Positions 16,108 to 23,346 of a stretch of DNA of 64,000 bases are shown here, piece after piece (the first letter of the stretch is position 1; every line of letters begins with the position of its first letter). Location of the stretch: contig JACRMR010000020.1 in NCBI GenBank assembly GCA_016214895.1, forward strand, positions 229,812-293,811, written 5' to 3'. Below the pieces are notes generated by a model, which was not told the DNA's origin, did no database searches, and saw only the letters and a program-made list of their open reading frames with translations. The translations under genes and the position numbers were made by a program. Source of the DNA: a candidate division KSB1 bacterium (lineage in GTDB: Bacteria; Electryoneota; RPQS01).

Positions 16108-16860
16108 ATGAACGCACTGCGGCTGGGGACCAGCGGTTGGTCTTACAAGGACTGGCGGGGAAACTTCTACCCGGAGAGGGCGGCCTCCACGCGCTGGCTG
16201 GAACTCTATTGTCGCGAGTTCAATAGCGTCGAGGTGGACAGCACCTTCTACGGCACGCCGCCGCTCTCCCGCGTGCAACGTTGGGCCGAAATCGCTCCGC
16301 CCGGCTTTGAATTCGCGCTCAAGGTTCCGCAGGAAATCACGCACACCAAGTCGCTGCGCAATTGCGAATCTGAAATCACCGGGTTCCTGAAAACCGTCGC
16401 AGCGCTCGGCGATCATCTCGGACCGGTGTTGTTCCAGTTTCCTTACGGCTTCACACCCGAGCGGCTCGGCGATTTGCTCGCGTTTCTTGACCACTTGCCG
16501 CGCAGCGAATTCCGCTTCGTAGTCGAGATCAGGAACCGCCGCTGGCTGAAGAGCGGATTACCGGCGGAGTTGGCCGCGCGTCGGCTGCCGCTGTGCTGGG
16601 TCGATCATCCGTGGATGCCGCGCGATACGCAAGTAACCGGTGAGCTTGTGTACCTCCGGTTCCTGGGCGATCATGAGAAGATCACCGAGTACAGCAAACG
16701 GCAGGAAGACCGCACGCCGGATTTGCAGTGGTGGGCGGAACAGACAGTGGACTGGATTCGCCGTGACTTTCCGGTCTTCGGCTATTTCAACAATCACTTC
16801 TCGGGACACGCACCCACAGATGCGCGGGCGTTCGCGGAGCTCCTGAAGGGCATGCTCTGA
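16108..16860 (+). CDS. DUF72 family protein
   Basis: A 250-residue TIM-barrel-like protein. G-T-S-G-W-S-Y-K-D-W-R-G-N-F-Y-P, the F-N-S-V-E-V-D-S-T-F-Y-G-T-P strand, K-V-P-Q-E-I-T-H and the Y-F-N-N-H near the end are the conserved DUF72 motifs. The biochemical role of the family is not settled. Length is typical. It is convergent with the lolD-like gene, 6 bases away. A GGGGG stretch lies about 15 bases before the ATG. Confidence 0.93.
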   Translation: MNALRLGTSGWSYKDWRGNFYPERAASTRWLELYCREFNSVEVDSTFYGTPPLSRVQRWAEIAPPGFEFALKVPQEITHTKSLRNCESEITGFLKTVAALGDHLGPVLFQFPYGFTPERLGDLLAFLDHLPRSEFRFVVEIRNRRWLKSGLPAELAARRLPLCWVDHPWMPRDTQVTGELVYLRFLGDHEKITEYSKRQEDRTPDLQWWAEQTVDWIRRDFPVFGYFNNHFSGHAPTDARAFAELLKGML

Positions 16861-16866
16861 CCGCAC

Positions 16867-17559
16867 CTACTCGGCGGCGACGGTGATCTCTTCCAATTTC
16901 TTGTCGTGCAACCTGACCACGCGGTCCATCGCGCGGGCGAACTCGATGTTGTGCGTAGCGACGATCAGTGTCGTCTTTTCATCGCGTGCCAATCGTTCGA
17001 GGATCTTTTGCAAGTTGAGGGCTGCCTCCCCGTCGAGGTTCCCTGTCGGTTCATCACAGATCAGAATCCGCGGCGTATTGATTAGTGCCCGCGCCAGCGC
17101 CACCCGCTGACATTCTCCGCCGGACAGCTCGCCCGGTCGGTGATCCAGCCGATGCGACAGCCCGACCTCCCCAAGCAACTGCCTGGCTCGTCGCAACGCG
17201 GATTCGGTCTCGCCTTCGCCCTTCAGTCGCGCCGGCATCAAGACGTTTTCCAGCGCGGAGAATTCCGGCAGCAGGTGATGAAATTGGAACACAAAACCCA
17301 CGCGATCACGGCGCAGAATTGCCAGTTCATCGCTGGACAGCCGATTAACTTCCTTGCCATCCACAATTACATCGCCGGATGTCGGTCGATCGAGCGCTCC
17401 GAGAATATGCAGCAGTGTGCTCTTGCCGACTCCCGACGGCCCGACCACGGCGATTTGTTGTCCCTGCTCGGCCGCGAAGTCGATTTCGTGAAGCACGGGC
17501 ACTTCCACCGGACCGAGGTAGTAGGACTTGGAGAGCTTGTGAGTTTGGATAATGGACAT
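16867..17559 (-). CDS. ABC transporter ATPase, LolD/MacB type
   Basis: About 230 residues with Walker A G-P-S-G-V-G-K-S-T, Q-loop F-Q-F-H-H-L-L-P-E, signature L-S-G-G-E-C-Q-R and Walker B I-L-I-C-D-E-P-T-G-N-L-D. The F-H-H-L-L-P-E-F-S-A-L-E-N-V stretch is typical of LolD, which drives lipoprotein release to the outer membrane, or of a MacB-type exporter. The permease (LolC/E) is not in the window. Start ATG 17559 (M-S-I-I-Q-T-H) fits the family; a frame from 17583 adds eight residues. Confidence 0.88.
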   Translation of the reverse strand: MSIIQTHKLSKSYYLGPVEVPVLHEIDFAAEQGQQIAVVGPSGVGKSTLLHILGALDRPTSGDVIVDGKEVNRLSSDELAILRRDRVGFVFQFHHLLPEFSALENVLMPARLKGEGETESALRRARQLLGEVGLSHRLDHRPGELSGGECQRVALARALINTPRILICDEPTGNLDGEAALNLQKILERLARDEKTTLIVATHNIEFARAMDRVVRLHDKKLEEITVAAE

Positions 17560-17592
17560 GCGCGATGCAGATGAAAGCGACAATTTAGAGGG

Positions 17593-17621
17593 TCAGATAA
17601 AAATGTTTTTTGACCAAACAA
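17593..17621 (-). promoter_or_regulatory. Second possible promoter of lolD-like gene
   Basis: On the minus strand TTG (17621-17619), 19 bases, TATCTGA (17599-17593). It lies 34 bases upstream of the chosen start and overlaps the end of the small ORF. Weaker than the promoter at 17748. Confidence 0.35.
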
Positions 17622-17742
17622 ACTGGTTTAAGCCTGTCCGGATATGGAATTGCGCTGTTTTTGAAGTGGCGGGATACAGGACGGATTGATCAGCGGACTG
17701 AAAGCTGTAAGGGTCGGTAGTATTGATATAGCAGACTGACAT
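17593..17742 (-). CDS. Small ORF behind a strong promoter, 49 residues
   Basis: An open frame of 49 codons begins with ATG at 17742 and ends with TGA at 17593. It starts M-S-V-C-Y-I-N-T-T-D-P-Y and shows no family resemblance, membrane segment or signal peptide. It is worth recording because its ATG lies six bases after a near-consensus -10 box, so the start codon would be the first base of the message. It may be a leaderless gene, or simply the leader of the lolD-like transcript. Low confidence as a protein gene. Confidence 0.35.
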   Translation of the reverse strand: MSVCYINTTDPYSFQSADQSVLYPATSKTAQFHIRTGLNQFVWSKNIFI

Positions 17743-17747
17743 GGCGG

Positions 17748-17777
17748 CAATATACGAAATTTGTAATTTAAAGTCAA
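17748..17777 (-). promoter_or_regulatory. Strong sigma-70-type promoter
   Basis: On the minus strand TTGACT (-35) is followed by 17 bases and TATATTG (-10 at 17754-17748). Surrounding DNA is A/T-rich in an otherwise GC-rich region. Predicted +1 is at about 17742, the A of an ATG. Confidence 0.7.
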
Positions 17778-17849
17778 GAGAAATGTTGTTTAAATTTGTA
17801 AGTTGCTGTACATTTGAATTATGACGAGGTTTCCTTGGGGGTCATTTCC

Positions 17850-18424
17850 GATTCCGGCCGGGTTGCGCGGACTTAACCCGGCTCGGCGGGGCTGATAATC
17901 TCTCCCCCGATTGGGGCACTTGGAGACAAGTGCCGCCAAGAGGGAGCCTTCCGATTGATTGCCTTGGCGGCACATGTCTGCATGTGCCCCTTCTGAAAAA
18001 ATGTGAGGTCGATCCAACGATTTCGGGCGCGCAATCTCTCCCCCGATTGGGGCACTTGGAGACAAGTGCCGCCAAGAAAGAGCGTTCCGAATGATTGCCT
18101 TGGCGGCACATGTCTGCATGTGCCCCTTCTGAAAAAATGTGAGGTCGATCCAACGATTTCGGGCGCGCAATCTCTCTCCCGATTGGGGCACTTGAAGACA
18201 AGTGGCGCCAAGAGAAATACCGATTCCGGCCGGGTTGCGCGGACTTAACCCGGCTCGGCGGGGATGATTGCCTTGGCGGCACATGTCTGCATGTGCCCCT
18301 TCTGAAAAGATGTGAGGTCGATCCAACGATTTCGCGCGCGCAATCTCTCCCCCGAATGGGGCACTTGGAGACAAGTGCCGCCAAGAAGAAGCCTTCCGAA
18401 TGGGGGCACTTGGAGACAAGTGCC
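17850..18424. repeat. Compound array of two palindrome families
   Basis: Ten hairpins in a gene-free stretch. Stem GGCACTTG/CAAGTGCC with loop GAGA: 17915-17934, 18051-18070, 18360-18379, 18405-18424; a mutated copy with loop AAGA at 18187-18206. Stem GGCACATG/CATGTGCC with loop TCTG: 17969-17988, 18105-18124, 18278-18297. Both carry the flank CCTTGGCGG. Stem GCCGGGTT/AACCCGGC within arms GATTCCG and TCGGCGG: 17850-17889 and 18222-18261. The first two types alternate in units of 136 and 173 bp with a shared spacer (TTCTGAAAAAATGTGAGGTC). Long open frames across it on the minus strand are repeat-derived and not genes. A degenerate piece follows at 18440-18470. Confidence 0.85.
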
Positions 18425-18496
18425 GCCGCCGCCAAGAGCGATTCCGAATCCGGCCGGGTGCGCGGCAGCCTGTCATCACGGAGCACGGAGGACGGT

Positions 18497-20029
18497 TTAG
18501 AAATGCCACACGTTCCGTTTGAGGTGCGTGTTGATGAAGTCGCGCTCTTCACGGGTGAACGATTTGTTCAGCAGGCTCAAGCCGAGAAACAGTCCGCCGT
18601 AAACGAAGACGCTCGCCGCGATTCCCGCGACTCCGTGAAAGTAGTCAAGCAACGGCCAGCACAACAGCCCGGCGACGATGCCATTGATTACCTGCTTCGC
18701 CAAGCCCCACAGGTCGGTTCGCGTGCGCAGTTTAGTCGTGATCCAATAGTAAAGCGTGACGTTCTGCGCGGTGAGCGCGACGCCCGCGATCCAGGCCATC
18801 GCAATCGCTCCACCCGTCGGCACTAACCACAAGCCGGCGAGAATCTTGCCGATTCCCCAAACCTTGCTGAAGATGAGCAGATCGATGCGCTCCGCATTCT
18901 GCACGAGAATCGCGAGCGGCGTACGCAGCGTAGTCATGGGGAAGAACAACGCGCTGATCCAGATGATCGGCGCGGCGTCGCCATAGCGCGCATCGAACAA
19001 GTCCACGATCACGGGTCGGGCCATCAGTCCGAGCCAGACCGCGGTGGGAATCGTCGCGAACGCGGCGGTCTTCATCAGCAGGTTGTAGCCGAATTCCGCG
19101 CGCGCTTTTTGCTGACCGTATTCACTGTAGAACAGCGGATCGATCACCGAGTCCAACAGTTTGTTCGGCAGCACGCCGCGCACGATATTGAGGATCCGAT
19201 TCGCGAGTCCGTAATATCCTGCCGCGATGCCGCCCAGCATTCCCGAGACCAGAAACAAGTTCGTCGCCTCGCCGAGCACGGTCACGCCGACTTCATTGAC
19301 ATAGGTCATCCCGGCATAGCGGCGGAAGCGCCGCCAGGGGACCTCCTCGTCGGAAGCGGCGGCGGATTGAAAGAGTGGCCGGACTTTTTGCCAATGCGCG
19401 GCGAGATAGAGCAGCAGGCACGCGATCATGAGCAGCGTTTCGGCGATCACGACGGAATCCAACGACCGCGCCCACTGCCAGACATAGAAGATCGCCGCCA
19501 ATCGCAGCGCATTGTAAATCGTAATGACAAAGAAGATCGTGCGCTGTTGAAACAGGCTCGCGAGTAGAATGCGGTAGTTTTCCGAGATCAGGAACGCCAA
19601 TCCACCCACCGCGAAGATTCGCAGTTGCGGCTCCGCTCCCGGTTGTTTCAGGAGCTCCGTCAGCGGCGTGGCGAACACGTACACCAGACCCAGCGCCAGA
19701 ATTCCGGTGATGATCGTGATCTGATTGGCCCGCCGGTGCAGCGCTTCAATGATCCGGTAGTTCGCACGCGCATAATATTCCGGCAGGAAGCGAAACAGGA
19801 CATTGGGAATCCCCCAGCGCAGCAGAATCGCCAAGCCGTCGCCCACCAGAATTCCGGTGAAGAGCAGGGAGTACAAGCCGAACTCTTCCACCGACATGCA
19901 GTCGAGCAGCAATCGCGTCGTGACGTACGAAAAGGCCGCGGAGACGGCCTTCGTCAGTACCGAGAACAGCACATTTTGCAGCACACGGCGGCGCGGCCGC
20001 GGCGGGTTGGTGGCCGGATCAGCCGTCAT
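18497..20029 (-). CDS. Oligosaccharide flippase family protein (Wzx-like)
   Basis: A 510-residue polytopic membrane protein with about 12-14 predicted segments, of the MOP/MATE-like polysaccharide flippase superfamily. The N-terminus (V-L-Q-N-V-L-F-S-V-L-T-K-A-V-S-A-A-F-S-Y-V-T-T-R-L-L-L) and the S-V-E-E-F-G-L-Y-S-L stretch are characteristic. It would move lipid-linked sugars across the inner membrane. Its gene follows asnB on the same strand, with a glycosyltransferase diverging upstream. The 3' side borders the palindrome array. Confidence 0.87.
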   Translation of the reverse strand: MTADPATNPPRPRRRVLQNVLFSVLTKAVSAAFSYVTTRLLLDCMSVEEFGLYSLLFTGILVGDGLAILLRWGIPNVLFRFLPEYYARANYRIIEALHRRANQITIITGILALGLVYVFATPLTELLKQPGAEPQLRIFAVGGLAFLISENYRILLASLFQQRTIFFVITIYNALRLAAIFYVWQWARSLDSVVIAETLLMIACLLLYLAAHWQKVRPLFQSAAASDEEVPWRRFRRYAGMTYVNEVGVTVLGEATNLFLVSGMLGGIAAGYYGLANRILNIVRGVLPNKLLDSVIDPLFYSEYGQQKARAEFGYNLLMKTAAFATIPTAVWLGLMARPVIVDLFDARYGDAAPIIWISALFFPMTTLRTPLAILVQNAERIDLLIFSKVWGIGKILAGLWLVPTGGAIAMAWIAGVALTAQNVTLYYWITTKLRTRTDLWGLAKQVINGIVAGLLCWPLLDYFHGVAGIAASVFVYGGLFLGLSLLNKSFTREERDFINTHLKRNVWHF

Positions 20030-20068
20030 CGGTTTGAGGCCGTCTCTTGCATGTTTGCCGCCGCGACG

Positions 20069-21862
20069 TTATATTCCGTTGCGCTCATTCAGCCATAGTT
20101 GCAGCATCATCGCCGTGTAATGTTCGGGCAGCCGGACGTCCTTGCGATAGAATCGTCCGTCGCCGCGCAGATCGTGGAACTCGCTCCAGTCGGAGATCCA
20201 GCGTTTCCAGGGAATCGAGAACCCCTGCTTGCGCTTCTGCAGTATGGCCGGCGGCAGCACTTCCGCCAGCGATTTCTTGAATAGATCCTTCAGCGTCCGT
20301 CCGTCGCTGCGAATGTTGTCCGGCCAGGAGAACACCTCTTCGACCAGTTTGTGATCCAGCAGGGGCACGCGCGCTTCGAGCGAGACCGACATCGACGCGC
20401 GATCCACCTTGACCAAGATGTCGTCGGCGAGGTAGGTCTTCAAGTCAAGATATTGCAGCCGCGTCGCCAGCGGCAGCTCGCTCCGCCAGTGCTTGCGATA
20501 GGACCAGTACGGATCGGTTCCGCGCACGGCGTCGATCACGTCTGGACTGAGCAGCTTGCCGAGATCGTGCGGCAGGAAGCCGTCCTGTAGGACGGTCCAC
20601 AGGTCGAACTCGTCGAGACAGTAGCGCAACAGGCGATAGCGCCCGCGCGCGAGCAGCGGCATTGCGGCCCTGATCATACGTCCGCCGGCGCTCCGCAGCG
20701 GCAGCCGGCGCGCATTGAAATCGGCGTATTCCAGATAGCGCGTGTAGCCCCAGAACAGTTCGTCACCGCCGTCGCCGGAGAGGGCCACGGTGACGTGTTC
20801 CCGGGCCATGGCGCAGACGACGGCCGTCGGGAAGATCGATGAATCTCCGTGCGGCTCGCCGTACAGCAGCATGAGCTTGTGCGTGTCGCCGCGCGCGGCA
20901 TTCAGCTTGTAGATGCGGGAGATGTGATGGCTGCCGACGAGCTTGGCGACGGCGTTGGCGTAATCCAGCTCGTTGTTTTCGGCCTCGGCGAATCCGATGG
21001 AAAACGTATGCAGCGGTCCGGTGTGGTTCTGCTGCGCGTGCCAGGTGACACAGCTGGAATCGAGTCCACCGGAGAGCAGCGAGCCGACCGGCACGTCGGA
21101 CACGAGCCGCAATTTCACCGCCTCGTCGATGCGCTCGCTGAGTCGCTGAACGGCGGTTTGCTCATCGATGACGTGCTCGCCGAACACCGGGACGTCCCAA
21201 TAGCGGCGGATCGTGACCTTGCCGTCTTCATACAGCAACCAGTGTCCGGCCTCTAATTTGCGGAGATGCTTGAAGGCCGTCTTGGGAGCGGGAATATAGA
21301 GGTACACCAGGCAGTCATAGAGCGCCGTCAGGTCCAGTTCGCAGTCGAAGCCGCCGCTCGCGCTGAATTGCTGCGGTTCCGAGGCGAAGGCGAACGTCGC
21401 ATCGCGGTGGTAGTACAGCAGCGGTTTGATTCCCAACCGGTCGCGCACTAACCACACCCGTCGTCGCGTGCGATCGTAGAGCGCCCAGGCAAACATGCCG
21501 CGGAACTGCTCGATACAGTCGAGCCCCCACTCCTGATAGGCGTGGAGAATGACTTCGGTATCGGAGTGCGTGCGAAACCGGTGTCCTTTGCTTTCCAGTA
21601 CGGATCGCACATCGGCGAAGTTAAAGATCTCGCCGTTGTACGTGATGACCAGCGACCCGTCATCGCTCTGAAACGGCATATTGCTGCGCGGATCGAGGTC
21701 GATGATGGCCAGCCGGCGATTGCCGAATCCGACCGTGCGGTCCTCGTTGATCCATGTGCCGCCGGCATCCGGACCGCGATGAACCATGATCTGGGTCATG
21801 CGCGCGAGTAAATCGGGATTGACCTTGTTGACCGGATCAATAATGCCGCAGATTCCGCACAT
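20069..21862 (-). CDS. asnB: Asparagine synthase, glutamine-hydrolysing
   Basis: A 597-residue enzyme. The N-terminal glutaminase has nucleophile Cys2 (M-C-G-I-C-G-I), R-G-P-D-A-G-G and N-G-E-I-F-N. The synthetase domain has the ATP loop L-L-S-G-G-L-D-S-S and later S-G-D-G-G-D-E-L-F-W-G-Y. Paralogues of this type are common in surface-polysaccharide clusters, where they amidate sugar acids; the flippase downstream and the divergent glycosyltransferase point that way. Length is normal. Confidence 0.93.
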   Translation of the reverse strand: MCGICGIIDPVNKVNPDLLARMTQIMVHRGPDAGGTWINEDRTVGFGNRRLAIIDLDPRSNMPFQSDDGSLVITYNGEIFNFADVRSVLESKGHRFRTHSDTEVILHAYQEWGLDCIEQFRGMFAWALYDRTRRRVWLVRDRLGIKPLLYYHRDATFAFASEPQQFSASGGFDCELDLTALYDCLVYLYIPAPKTAFKHLRKLEAGHWLLYEDGKVTIRRYWDVPVFGEHVIDEQTAVQRLSERIDEAVKLRLVSDVPVGSLLSGGLDSSCVTWHAQQNHTGPLHTFSIGFAEAENNELDYANAVAKLVGSHHISRIYKLNAARGDTHKLMLLYGEPHGDSSIFPTAVVCAMAREHVTVALSGDGGDELFWGYTRYLEYADFNARRLPLRSAGGRMIRAAMPLLARGRYRLLRYCLDEFDLWTVLQDGFLPHDLGKLLSPDVIDAVRGTDPYWSYRKHWRSELPLATRLQYLDLKTYLADDILVKVDRASMSVSLEARVPLLDHKLVEEVFSWPDNIRSDGRTLKDLFKKSLAEVLPPAILQKRKQGFSIPWKRWISDWSEFHDLRGDGRFYRKDVRLPEHYTAMMLQLWLNERNGI

Positions 21863-21914
21863 AGGAAGTTGTTACTTCAGATCCTCTAATTGACGGGAGT
21901 TGATAAGCCGGAAC

Positions 21915-23045
21915 TTGTCGCGCATCGTCTTCATCCTGCAGTATCATCACAGCCGCGCCACCGGTGGCGCGGAGCAGCAGGCCTGGCTGCTCGCCACCGA
22001 GTTGCGCCGTCGCGGCTGGGAGTCGCACTACGTGTTTTCGGACGGCAAGCATTCGCGCGCGGAACTCGCCGGCGTGACGCTGCACGGTCTGCCGGACGAA
22101 CTCAGCGCCTGGCACGGAACCGACTGCGCGCTACACAGATTACTCTCCGAGCTCAGGCCGGACGTGACGTACACTCGCGCGTTCGACGTCTATGCCGCGT
22201 GCGGAAATCTGGCGGCGCCGGACCGTGCGTTGTCGATTTGGGCCGCGGCCTCCCGCTACGACAGTCAGGCCTGGCCCTATCTCGCCTTCGGCTGGAAGTA
22301 CCAATCGCTGTGGCACTTTCTCAAGCGCTCCCCGCGTCACGTTTACTACAATCACCTTTCGCGGCGGGGGCGTGCCCGCGCGGATCTCGTACTGGCGCAG
22401 ACGGCGGACCAGCAGCAGGACTTCGCCAAATTGGGAATTCGCGCCGAAATCCTGCGCAACAGCCACTCCCCGATTCCCGAATCGTCGGTTCAACGCCACG
22501 AAGGCAAGCCGCTGATCCTGTGGGCCGATTCTGTCAAGCGGTTGAAACGTCCGTGGGCGTTTCTGGACCTTGCCCGTCGCTGCCGCGACGTGGATGCCGA
22601 CTTCCTGATGATCGGCCGGCTGCACGATGACATCGATTCGTCACGCGTGCACCGTACCGCCCGGGAATGTCCCAACTTCACGTTCGGGGATTTCGTTCCG
22701 TTGGAGCAGGTCAACGCGGTGTTCCAACGCGCGCACTTGCACGTTAAGACCAGTCTGCCGTTCGAGGGCTTTCCGAATACCTTTATTCAGAGCTGGCTGC
22801 ACGGGGTTCCGGTCGTCTCGTGGGAGGCCGACCCCGACTCGCTGATCGAGCGCAACCAGTTGGGCATTCGCGTGTCCCGCCTCGACGAACTGGAGCACGC
22901 GGTGCGTGCGCTGTGCTCGAACGCGGATCGGCGCCGGCAACTCGGCGCGAATGCGCGGGCATTTGCGGTCAACGAGTTCGACCTCATGCACAATGTTGAC
23001 CGGCTCGAGACCTTGATCGCCGCCGCGAAGTCCCGCAAGCCATAG
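21915..23045 (+). CDS. Glycosyltransferase family 4
   Basis: About 376 residues, GT-B fold. S-R-I-V-F-I-L-Q-Y-H-H-S-R-A-T-G-G-A-E-Q-Q is the N-terminal Rossmann edge, and the C-terminal half has L-P-F-E-G-F-P-N-T-F-I-Q-S-W-L-H-G-V-P-V-V-S-W, the donor-binding E-x7-E region of GT4. Donor and acceptor unknown. No ATG is available; TTG at 21915 or 21900 are candidates, with a GGGAG at 21895-21899 that suits neither perfectly. Divergent from asnB. It ends before a strong terminator. Confidence 0.85.
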   Translation: MSRIVFILQYHHSRATGGAEQQAWLLATELRRRGWESHYVFSDGKHSRAELAGVTLHGLPDELSAWHGTDCALHRLLSELRPDVTYTRAFDVYAACGNLAAPDRALSIWAAASRYDSQAWPYLAFGWKYQSLWHFLKRSPRHVYYNHLSRRGRARADLVLAQTADQQQDFAKLGIRAEILRNSHSPIPESSVQRHEGKPLILWADSVKRLKRPWAFLDLARRCRDVDADFLMIGRLHDDIDSSRVHRTARECPNFTFGDFVPLEQVNAVFQRAHLHVKTSLPFEGFPNTFIQSWLHGVPVVSWEADPDSLIERNQLGIRVSRLDELEHAVRALCSNADRRRQLGANARAFAVNEFDLMHNVDRLETLIAAAKSRKP

Positions 23046-23096
23046 TCTGGTCAAGTTATCCGCCGTCATTCGTGGCGAAGCGAATCGACAACAACA

Positions 23097-23122
23097 GGGC
23101 ACCCCGCGGGGTGCCCGTTTTC
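23097..23122 (+). terminator. Intrinsic terminator
   Basis: GGGCACCCC-GC-GGGGTGCCC, a perfect 9-bp stem, is followed by GTTTTC. It ends the glycosyltransferase transcript. Being symmetrical, it may also serve the converging feo operon. Confidence 0.85.
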
Positions 23123-23151
23123 ATTCCACGCTCCACTGCGAATTCCGTTCA

Positions 23152-23346
23152 TCAGCGCGCGGGCGGACGTTTTTCGAGCTGGAGCTTGCGGATCTCGACG
23201 ACCGGACACGAGCTGCAGGCCTGCGCCTTGCCCGTTGACCAATCGCGTTCGGCGTGGCGGCGCGAGCGGACGACCCGGTAGCACAAATAGCTCATTGCTC
23301 CCGCGATCGCCAGACCAACCAGCAAGATGTCCATGGCGCCGCTCAT
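23152..23346 (-). CDS. FeoB-associated Cys-rich membrane protein
   Basis: A 64-residue protein with one membrane segment (about 6-23), a basic stretch and a C-terminal A-C-S-S-C-P motif, as in the FeoB-associated cysteine-rich family. Its ATG overlaps the feoB stop (ATGA), the last gene of the feo operon. The cysteines may handle ferrous iron or redox partners; the precise role is not established. A longer frame opening at 23487 overlaps feoB and is not preferred. Confidence 0.85.
   Translation of the reverse strand: MSGAMDILLVGLAIAGAMSYLCYRVVRSRRHAERDWSTGKAQACSSCPVVEIRKLQLEKRPPAR

Noticed and set aside
17790-18552. Two overlapping open frames of about 236-239 codons on the minus strand.
   Set aside because: They are read-through of the palindrome array; their repeated peptide (T-C-R-H-V-P-P-R-Q) is the repeat in translation.
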